Below, piece after piece: positions 1 to 5,206 of a stretch of 5,206 nt of DNA; the first letter of the stretch is position 1, and every line of letters begins with the position of its first letter. The translations under genes were made by a program, and so were the position numbers. This stretch comes from Prevotella sp. Its GTDB lineage: Bacteria > Bacteroidota > Bacteroidia > Bacteroidales > Bacteroidaceae. The DNA lies in the NCBI GenBank assembly GCA_021636625.1, contig JAJWLX010000119.1:1-5206 (forward strand), read 5' to 3'. The notes beneath the pieces were generated by a model. The model saw nothing but the letters and a program-made list of their open reading frames with translations, did no database searches and was not told the DNA's origin.

Positions 1-116
1 GCCCTCACCTCTTCTTTGCCGGCGAAGTGCTCGACATCGATGCCATCACCGGCGGTTTCAATCTGCAGGCCGCCTGGACCACGGGGTATGTGGTGGGACA
101 ACATATCGGAGAATAA
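1..116 (+). CDS. C-terminal end of an HI0933/BaiN-like NAD(P)/FAD-dependent oxidoreductase (partial)
   Basis: Only the last 37 codons are present (reading frame from base 3, stop TAA at 114-116); the rest lies left of the window. The tail reads LFFAGEVLDIDAITGGFN, then LQAAWTTGYVVG. This is the typical C-terminal FAD-contacting segment of the HI0933/YhiN/BaiN flavoprotein family, with the conserved FAGE-x-LD and D-x-x-TGGFN-x-Q-x-A motifs. Family members are cytoplasmic flavoproteins of about 400 residues, and their substrate is unknown in most species, so no substrate is proposed. The frame is supported by the family match and by a hairpin starting immediately after the stop. Family assignment is confident; the exact function is not known. 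Confidence 0.88.
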   Translation, partial: PHLFFAGEVLDIDAITGGFNLQAAWTTGYVVGQHIGE

Positions 117-138
117 AAGGCGGGGATTTCCTCGCCTT
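117..138 (+). terminator. Hairpin directly after the flavoprotein stop codon, possible terminator
   Basis: Bases 117-125 (AAGGCGGGG) pair with 130-138 (CCTCGCCTT) to give a 9-bp stem with one G-T pair and an ATTT tetraloop. It begins at the base after the stop codon. The downstream sequence is pyrimidine-rich but has no uninterrupted T run, so it is not a textbook intrinsic terminator. It may instead protect the 3' end of the message. The stem is seen directly; the role is inferred from its position. Confidence 0.5.
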
Positions 139-181
139 AGGGCTTTCTATCACTTTCTCAAAAACTTTTCTCCCCAAAAAA

Positions 182-212
182 CTTGCCATATCAAATAATT
201 ATTGTATTTTTG
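182..212 (+). promoter_or_regulatory. Bacteroidota-type promoter for the ATPase/nuclease gene
   Basis: A TTG at 183-185 (in CTTGCC) lies exactly 19 bases upstream of TATTTTTG at 205-212. The latter is a full match to the Bacteroidota -7 consensus TAnnTTTG. Transcription should start a few bases after 212, giving a leader of roughly 20 to 25 bases before the ATG at 241. An in-frame ATG at 202 lies at the upstream edge of the -7 element and would not be in this transcript, which favours 241 as the start. Confidence 0.75.
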
Positions 213-240
213 CAGTAAGATTTTAAAAAGAAGAAAGATT

Positions 241-1806
241 ATGGCAACAAAACTATATCCTTTGGGCATACAGACTTTCGAACGAATTCGAGAAGAAGAC
301 AAACTGTATATCGACAAGACGGAATACATCTACCGCATGGCTCACACCAACGGTAAATATTTCTTCTTAAGCCGACCACGCCGTTTCGGAAAGTCGTTAC
401 TGGTTTCTACCTTCAAAAACTATTTTGAGGGAAAGAGAGACCTGTTCAAAGGACTTGCCATCGAAAAGCTGGAGAAAGAATGGACAGCATATCCCGTGCT
501 GCATTTTGACCTGAGCGGAGGCAAGCACATGGAAAAGGATCAGTTGGAAAGATACCTCGGTTTCATCCTGGAAATGGAAGAGAAAAAATGGGGTATCACC
601 CAACCGCAGATTGATGCCAACAACAGACTCACAGAACTGATCTTTACGGCATACGAGAAAACAGGGAAACAGGTGGTTGTGCTCATCGACGAATATGACG
701 CACCGATGCTTGACGTGGCACACGAACAGGAGCAACTGGATGCTCTGCGAAACATCATGCGCAACTTCTTCAGTCCACTGAAATTCTGCGAAGCAAAACT
801 CCGTTTCGTCTTCCTCACCGGCATCACCAAGTTCTCGCAGGTAAGCATCTTCAGCGAATTGAACAATATCACCCTCATCTCTATGGACAAAGATTATGCA
901 GGTATCTGCGGCATCACCCAGGAAGAACTGCTTACCCAAATGCAGGAAGATATTGATATGCTTGCCCTATCACAGGACTTGACGAGAGAAGCTGCCATTG
1001 CCAAACTGAAGGAATATTACGATGGCTATCATTTTGCCAAGGTATCACCGGATGTCTTCAATCCTTACAGTCTGCTCAATTGCTTTGCAGAAAAAGAATT
1101 CGGCTCCTATTGGTTCAGTTCGGGTACCCCTACCTATCTCATCAATATGCTGAATAAGTTTGAGGTACTGCCCAACGAGATAGCTCCTACAGAAGCACTG
1201 GAATCTGCCTTCGATGCCCCGACGGAAAAGATGAAGGCCATCACCCCACTGCTCTATCAGAGCGGATACATAACCATCAAGGATTATGACAAGGATACCC
1301 AGCTCTATACCCTCGACATCCCGAACAAGGAAATAAGAGTAGGACTGTTTGACAATCTCCTGCCCAACTACGTGGATGGCAAGAGTGCCCAGCAAGGAGG
1401 CGTCACCATCGCCAAGATGGCATCCCTTATCCGCAAGCAAGATATGGATGGTGCCCTGCAGCTTCTGCAGGATTACTTCGAAACCATTCCGTATTGCCAT
1501 GTAACCAATCATGAGGGACATTATCAGCAGATGCTCTACATTATCTTCACCCTGCTCACGGGATTTGTCCTGGATGTGGAAGTACATACACCAAGAGGAA
1601 GAGTGGATATGGTTCTGCTTACCCAGACCGACCTCTACCTCATTGAGCTAAAGCTCAACAAGAGTGCCCAGGCAGCCATGCGCCAAATGAATCTGAAGAA
1701 CTACCACAAGCGCTTTGCCCTCTGTGGCAAACCTATCACCAAGGTAGGCATCAACTTTGACAGCACTACGGGGAGCATCAAAGATTGGATTATCGAAAAA
1801 GCATAA
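241..1806 (+). CDS. AAA-ATPase-like protein with C-terminal PD-(D/E)XK nuclease fold (PF09820/PF08011 type)
   Basis: This 521-residue protein has two parts. The N-terminal ATPase-like domain (about residues 5-290) has a P-loop SRPRRFGKSLL at 44-54, a Walker B-like VVVLIDEYDAP at 145-155 and the family signature TGITKFSQVSIFSELNN at 193-209. YDGYHF (260-265) and NPYSLL (274-279) follow. The C-terminal domain has E425, GRVDMVL with D456, and IELKL with E469 and K471, matching the PD-(D/E)XK catalytic pattern. Length and domain order are normal for the family, which is often present in many copies in Bacteroidota genomes. No cellular role is established, to my knowledge. Start 241 is chosen over 202 because a promoter covers 202; a purine-rich AAGAAAG precedes 241. 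The gene has its own promoter and terminator and no obvious partner. No signal peptide or membrane segment is visible, so it is probably cytoplasmic. ATP binding and DNA cleavage are inferred from motifs only. Confidence 0.93.
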   Translation: MATKLYPLGIQTFERIREEDKLYIDKTEYIYRMAHTNGKYFFLSRPRRFGKSLLVSTFKNYFEGKRDLFKGLAIEKLEKEWTAYPVLHFDLSGGKHMEKDQLERYLGFILEMEEKKWGITQPQIDANNRLTELIFTAYEKTGKQVVVLIDEYDAPMLDVAHEQEQLDALRNIMRNFFSPLKFCEAKLRFVFLTGITKFSQVSIFSELNNITLISMDKDYAGICGITQEELLTQMQEDIDMLALSQDLTREAAIAKLKEYYDGYHFAKVSPDVFNPYSLLNCFAEKEFGSYWFSSGTPTYLINMLNKFEVLPNEIAPTEALESAFDAPTEKMKAITPLLYQSGYITIKDYDKDTQLYTLDIPNKEIRVGLFDNLLPNYVDGKSAQQGGVTIAKMASLIRKQDMDGALQLLQDYFETIPYCHVTNHEGHYQQMLYIIFTLLTGFVLDVEVHTPRGRVDMVLLTQTDLYLIELKLNKSAQAAMRQMNLKNYHKRFALCGKPITKVGINFDSTTGSIKDWIIEKA

Positions 1807-1833
1807 CTTTACAGATATCACACTTCAAGATAT

Positions 1834-1883
1834 CTCAATAAAAAAGGAGAAGACTCACAAGAATCCTCTCCTTTTTTATTGAG
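1834..1883. terminator. Bidirectional intrinsic terminator between converging genes
   Basis: CTCAATAAAAAAGGAGA (1834-1850) and TCTCCTTTTTTATTGAG (1867-1883) are a perfect 17-bp inverted repeat around a 16-base loop. The G/C-containing GGAGA/TCTCC core is flanked by A6 on one side and T6 on the other. Read from either strand, the transcript therefore has a stem followed by a U run. It lies 27 bases after the ATPase/nuclease stop and 39 bases beyond the hydrolase stop on the other strand, so it can end both transcripts. Confidence 0.9.
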
Positions 1884-1922
1884 TTCTTTAGAATGAACTG
1901 ATATTTTTCTTCCATTCAAATA

Positions 1923-2936
1923 CTATTCTTCCTGCGAAACAAAATCTTTCACGATGCGGGTGTATTCCTCGTGATGGTCGCGATATGCCATGGCATGAAC
2001 GGAGCCTTTGGCGATGAAGATGGCTTTACGGCCCTTCGTCTTTGCCTCATAAAGCGGATGAAGCATGGCGTAGGGCACGAAGGCATCCTTATCGCCATGG
2101 ATAAAGAGCATCGGTTTGGTGCTCTTGCGAACCTGCTCTATCTGCTGCGCCTCGACAAACGACCAGCCGTAGCGATGCTGGCAAAGGGCGGAAGTGGTAT
2201 TCATCAGCGGGAAGGCAGGCAAGCCAAACTGGTCTTTGAGCTGAGCGGAAAACTCATCCCATACGCTGGTATAGCCGCAGTCCTCCACAAAGCACTTCAC
2301 GTAATCGGGAGTCTTCTCTCCCGATACTGCCATCGTGGTTGCCGCACCCATCGAAATACCGTGAATCACCTGACGGGTATTCTTCACTCTTTGTTCTTCA
2401 CTCTTCACTTTAAAAATCTCATTGGCGATTTCCGACCATCTGATGACATCCCATCTATCCTTCCATCCCATCTGGATATGGTCGCCCTCACTCTCTCCAT
2501 GTCCATACAGATCTGGCAGGAGCACATTATACCCCATATCGTGATTATAGAGATAGGCGATGTGCAGCATTCCCTCGGAGCGCACCTGATAGCCATGCAC
2601 CACCACGGCAGTCTTTTCCGTAGTCTTCGGTGCATAGAGATAGATGGCATGTGCCTTGTAGCCCGACGGCATCGTTACAAAGGTATCCTTCACACAATGG
2701 TGCTGATACACGGAGTCCATCCAGCCAATCATCCAGGGGCACTCGTTCTTCATTCTGTTTTTCCAATGCTCAGCCGTCATTCTCTCCTCCTTCGGATAGT
2801 TGAGCGAATAATTGAGCATATAGTTGCTGGCGCCATACAGTCCCAGCACCACGAGCACCACCAAGCCCAGAGCCGAAGCGATGCCTATCTTTCTCATCTT
2901 TTTCTGTTTTATCTTCTTCTGTTTCATCTTCTTCAT
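1923..2936 (-). CDS. Membrane-anchored alpha/beta hydrolase (serine hydrolase, S33/lysophospholipase-like)
   Basis: The 337-residue product begins with a very basic stretch (residues 1-16, mostly Lys) and a hydrophobic segment at about 17-36, a likely uncleaved signal anchor that would place the catalytic domain in the periplasm. The alpha/beta hydrolase fold follows: an oxyanion-hole HGYQ at 114-117, DLYGHGESEGDH at 142-153, the nucleophile elbow GISMG with Ser195, Asp284 in HGDKDAFVP and His314 in GSVHAMAY. The triad is complete. Substrate cannot be told from sequence; esterase, acylhydrolase or peptidase activity are all possible. Five cysteines (66, 81, 215, 220, 252) could form disulfides if it is periplasmic. 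ATG codons at residues 4 and 14 are alternative starts; the first is used because the promoter at 2978-3008 lies just upstream of it. A lysine/glutamate-rich insert at 176-186 is encoded by a heptamer repeat. The gene converges on the ATPase/nuclease gene. Confidence 0.92.
   Translation of the reverse strand: MKKMKQKKIKQKKMRKIGIASALGLVVLVVLGLYGASNYMLNYSLNYPKEERMTAEHWKNRMKNECPWMIGWMDSVYQHHCVKDTFVTMPSGYKAHAIYLYAPKTTEKTAVVVHGYQVRSEGMLHIAYLYNHDMGYNVLLPDLYGHGESEGDHIQMGWKDRWDVIRWSEIANEIFKVKSEEQRVKNTRQVIHGISMGAATTMAVSGEKTPDYVKCFVEDCGYTSVWDEFSAQLKDQFGLPAFPLMNTTSALCQHRYGWSFVEAQQIEQVRKSTKPMLFIHGDKDAFVPYAMLHPLYEAKTKGRKAIFIAKGSVHAMAYRDHHEEYTRIVKDFVSQEE
2381..2408 (-). repeat. Tandem heptamer repeat inside the hydrolase gene
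   Basis: Four consecutive 7-base units are visible on the plus strand: TCTTCAC at 2381-2387, a degenerate TCTTTGT at 2388-2394, and TCTTCAC at 2395-2401 and 2402-2408. On the coding strand the unit is GTGAAGA, encoding residues V177 to about N186 (VKSEEQRVKN). This lies in the segment just before the strand leading to the nucleophile elbow (Ser195). I recall similar GTGAAGA-type runs, giving KSEE-like peptides, as common in Bacteroidota genomes; that is memory, not a search. Confidence 0.8.
2898..2927 (-). repeat. Imperfect 15-bp tandem duplication in the hydrolase N-terminus
   Basis: Bases 2913-2927 and 2898-2912 are adjacent 15-bp units that differ at 2 positions. On the coding strand they read ATGAAACAGAAGAAG and ATAAAACAGAAAAAG, encoding MKQKK and IKQKK. 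The duplication is in frame and lengthens the positively charged region ahead of the membrane segment. Confidence 0.8.
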
Positions 2937-3040
2937 TCTTATTGCTATTACATATATCTATTATAGAGTTTCCGCTGCAAAATTAAGGAAAAAGATGGAA
3001 ATAGCAAAGAAACGGAGGGAAAAATCCTGCTAAATTGAAG
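2937..3040. other. 104-base intergenic region without a clear terminator
   Basis: This gap separates the stop of the outer-membrane protein gene from the hydrolase start, both on the minus strand. It contains the hydrolase promoter. I see no stable hairpin followed by a T run on the minus strand after the outer-membrane protein stop, so some read-through into the hydrolase gene is possible. Confidence 0.5.
2978..3008 (-). promoter_or_regulatory. Bacteroidota-type promoter for the alpha/beta hydrolase gene
   Basis: On the minus strand TTTG (3008-3005) is followed by exactly 19 bases and then TAATTTTG (2985-2978), a full match to the TTTG-N19-TAnnTTTG Bacteroidota consensus. The expected transcript start is about 30 to 40 bases upstream of the ATG at 2936. 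This makes the hydrolase independently transcribed even though the outer-membrane protein gene upstream points the same way. Confidence 0.8.
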
Positions 3041-5206
3041 CTATAATCTGCTCTTTTCTGCATTACCGGCACCTGTACCCTTATACTTGCTCTTGGTGGC
3101 ATTGAAGTTATAAGTTACATTGACCAAGAACATGCGGGTATTATCTATACCAGTTCTGGTGAAGTGCGCATACGAATTATGATATTGCCAACTCTCGTTC
3201 TGACCGTGAAGCAAATCCTCTGCTTCCAGTCTCACAACCAGTCGGTTGTTCAGGAACGACTTGGAAATAGATGCATCCAGGGAATTCCATGCATAGTTGA
3301 CACCCAATTCGCTATAATTACGCGACTGGTAAGAGTATTCCAATCTAGCCTTCCAATGATGTGGCAATACCCAGGTATTCTCCAAATCCAGATAGAGAGA
3401 AGGACGATTGGCATTATAGTCGCTGACATATTTGCTGGCATCAAAGAACTGATTGACCAGACCTACCGTATAGTCAAGATGCCATAAGCCTATCACCGGA
3501 GTTGCCTCAAGATAGAACTTCAGGTTCTGAATCTTATCTACATTCTCGTAATATGACAGGGCTATATCCTTATTGCCCTGGAATGGCTTCATCATATATA
3601 CCGAGGCATTCTTGTTGTAAATATATTCAGCAGAGAAACTCAGCCAGGAATATTGCGCATCCCATTCCAGATGATAGGCATCCGTTGGTCGCAAGTTCGG
3701 ATTGCCGCTTTCATAGGAATGACGACTCGTATATCGGGTATAACCGGAAAGACGGAAGTAACTTGGTCGATAGGTCTTCGCCGTGAAACTCAACGAAGAA
3801 TGCCACTTGCCCTTGTCATATCCCAAGGATACATTAGGAAATACATTATCATACTTTCTGCTCATATCCGGGTTGAGCACTCCTTCGGCATAATAGTCTG
3901 ATTTCACATGCTCATATCTCACACCGGCATTCAGAGAATAATCTCCCAACGACCATGCAGCCTCAGCAAAAGCGGCTATGTTCTGTTCCTTGATTCTGGA
4001 ATCATTGGATGCAGCCACACCACCCTCGTTCTGGTTGTTGGTATGACTATCAGAATTTGTGTATTCCGAACCAAAGTCTATGTTCAACTGGTCGGTCAAA
4101 GGATAAGAAACAACCAATTTACCGGCAAGCAACTTTCCTTTGGTATGACTATCTGAACATACAATCTGGTCGCCCAACTCAGAACTGGTTTCTGTGGCTT
4201 TCTGTATCTGATCTTTCGTCCGCCACATAGCAGATGCATTCAGGTCTATACTCCACTTGCCTATCTTACCATTATAATAAAAATCTGCCTGATGAATAGG
4301 TGTCTGCTTGGAATCTGACTCATCGTTGAGATAATTCACATCTCCCTGATGAACTCCATCCTGAAAGATGGAATAGTTATTCTGATCAGTAAAATACTTG
4401 GTATAGCCAGAACCAAACTTATATTTCAGACCGATGGTATGATTTTCGTTGAATTCATAATTGAAACCCAGATTGGCATCAGGTCCATAATTTCTAGCAT
4501 CTATGCGCCCTGCAGATTTTTGATATATCTGATGCTGATTTCCATTGATATATTCATCCAATCCCAACTTATCATAGAAATACGAATCTGACCACATCAA
4601 TCCACCGAATACATCCAGTCCACCCACACGGTAATTGAGATTAGCCTGCTCTTGCCAAGCATTCTTCATGGCAAAACCATATTTTGCCTGGAAATTACCA
4701 CTCCATCCATAACCTTGCTTCTTGACCGTAGTTATACGAATCACCGAATTGACCTGGGCATCATACTGGGCACCGGGAGTCGTGATAACCGTCACGTTCT
4801 TCACATCCTTGGAAGATATGGTTTGCAATTCATTTTTGTCGGTCAGCTTTCTGCCGTTGACATAAATCTCCGGTGTGCCTTTTCCGAACACCGAGCAGTT
4901 TCCATCTTTATCTACACGCACTCTTGGAACCTGCTTCAACAAGTCGGCAACCATACCCGCATCACTCAGTATCGTACCCTGCACCTGGGTCTGGAATCCC
5001 TCGCGAGTCAGTTTAGTCTTGGGGCGAACCGCCTTCACAATCACCTTCTGCAGGTTCAACGTTGCCTCCTTCAGAGTAATTGAACCAATCTTACCAGTAT
5101 TATAAGTAGCAACAGCGGTATGATAGCCCACGCAACTAACTCTTACTATCGCCTTTCTGGCTCCGCAGGGAATCACAAACTGGCCGTTCTCATTCGTCAC
5201 GCCACC
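3041..5206 (-). CDS. TonB-dependent-receptor-like outer-membrane beta-barrel protein, N-terminus outside window (partial)
   Basis: 721 residues are visible, numbered here from the right edge, and the frame is open through base 5206. The start is not in the window: GTG at 5200-5198 is an internal valine in GGVTNENGQFVIP. Residues 1 to about 47 are the end of a carboxypeptidase-regulatory-like (CarboxypepD_reg) domain. About 60-160 form a plug domain, with LLKQVPRVRVDKDGN, then PEIYVNGRKL, and PGAQYDAQVNSVIRI near 144-158. The rest is a beta-barrel of alternating aromatic strands, with SGNPNLRPTD at 500-509, typical of the OMP_b-brl_3 (PF14905) family. It ends in a conserved-looking basic tail, KSKYKGTGAGNAEKSRL. 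The missing part should be a signal peptide and the first half of the regulatory-like domain. It presumably sits in the outer membrane; the ligand is unknown. There is no neighbouring SusD-like lipoprotein or glycan enzyme in the window, so a role in polysaccharide uptake is not supported here. Confidence 0.92.
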   Translation of the reverse strand, partial: GGVTNENGQFVIPCGARKAIVRVSCVGYHTAVATYNTGKIGSITLKEATLNLQKVIVKAVRPKTKLTREGFQTQVQGTILSDAGMVADLLKQVPRVRVDKDGNCSVFGKGTPEIYVNGRKLTDKNELQTISSKDVKNVTVITTPGAQYDAQVNSVIRITTVKKQGYGWSGNFQAKYGFAMKNAWQEQANLNYRVGGLDVFGGLMWSDSYFYDKLGLDEYINGNQHQIYQKSAGRIDARNYGPDANLGFNYEFNENHTIGLKYKFGSGYTKYFTDQNNYSIFQDGVHQGDVNYLNDESDSKQTPIHQADFYYNGKIGKWSIDLNASAMWRTKDQIQKATETSSELGDQIVCSDSHTKGKLLAGKLVVSYPLTDQLNIDFGSEYTNSDSHTNNQNEGGVAASNDSRIKEQNIAAFAEAAWSLGDYSLNAGVRYEHVKSDYYAEGVLNPDMSRKYDNVFPNVSLGYDKGKWHSSLSFTAKTYRPSYFRLSGYTRYTSRHSYESGNPNLRPTDAYHLEWDAQYSWLSFSAEYIYNKNASVYMMKPFQGNKDIALSYYENVDKIQNLKFYLEATPVIGLWHLDYTVGLVNQFFDASKYVSDYNANRPSLYLDLENTWVLPHHWKARLEYSYQSRNYSELGVNYAWNSLDASISKSFLNNRLVVRLEAEDLLHGQNESWQYHNSYAHFTRTGIDNTRMFLVNVTYNFNATKSKYKGTGAGNAEKSRL

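Noticed and set aside
16..198. A 60-codon plus-strand open frame starting inside the flavoprotein gene
   Set aside because: It is out of frame with the clear flavoprotein C-terminus, then runs through the hairpin and the promoter region. The peptide looks like no known protein.
2957..2963. A TATAAT-like sequence on the minus strand upstream of the hydrolase
   Set aside because: It resembles an E. coli -10 box, but a full Bacteroidota-type promoter with exact 19-base spacing lies just upstream, and the region is simply AT-rich.
1971..2966. A 331-codon open frame on the plus strand, antisense to the hydrolase gene
   Set aside because: Its translation is rich in His, Leu and Ile with no recognisable domain, while the opposite strand encodes a hydrolase with a complete catalytic triad and its own promoter. 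It is a shadow of that gene's codon use.
5198..5200. GTG as the start of the outer-membrane protein
   Set aside because: The frame stays open to the window edge, and the residues before it (GG) fit the regulatory-like domain motif GGVTNENGQF. A signal peptide and half a domain would be missing if translation began here.
1..5206. CRISPR array, tRNA, rRNA, insertion sequence or toxin-antitoxin pair
   Set aside because: No regularly spaced repeats, tRNA-like cloverleaf, transposase motifs or small paired genes were seen on either strand. Gaps between genes are only 104 to 124 bases and are largely explained by promoters and hairpins.

Overview
The window looks like chromosomal DNA from a member of the Bacteroidota, most likely Prevotella/Segatella or a close relative. 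Three things point there. Two intergenic regions carry sequences matching the Bacteroidota promoter (TTG/TTTG, 19 bases, TAnnTTTG). One gene encodes a CarboxypepD_reg-like/plug/OMP_b-brl_3 outer-membrane protein. Another encodes an AAA-ATPase-like/PD-(D/E)XK protein, a family that is strongly expanded in this phylum. The genus is an inference from gene content.

Layout, left to right. (1) Bases 1-116 are the last 37 codons of a plus-strand HI0933/BaiN-type flavoprotein, followed directly by a hairpin. (2) Bases 117-240 hold that hairpin and a promoter for the next gene. (3) Bases 241-1806 (+) encode a 521-residue ATPase/nuclease-fold protein with intact-looking motifs and no cognate partner gene. 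(4) Bases 1807-1922 separate two converging genes and contain a perfect 17-bp inverted repeat that should terminate transcription from both sides. (5) Bases 1923-2936 (-) encode a membrane-anchored alpha/beta hydrolase with its own promoter at 2978-3008. (6) Bases 3041-5206 (-) are most of a TonB-receptor-like outer-membrane beta-barrel protein whose N-terminus lies beyond the right edge.

The genes do not form an obvious pathway. The flavoprotein and the ATPase/nuclease point right, and the hydrolase and outer-membrane protein point left. Each of the two internal genes seems to be its own transcription unit. The hydrolase and outer-membrane protein are both envelope proteins on the same strand, but the promoter between them means co-transcription is not required.

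I found no convincing new multi-gene system. The points most worth a second look are a heptamer repeat that has expanded inside the hydrolase gene, a tandem 15-bp duplication that lengthens its lysine-rich N-terminus, the orphan ATPase/nuclease protein with a non-canonical P-loop, and the two well-matched promoters that settle or constrain the start codons.
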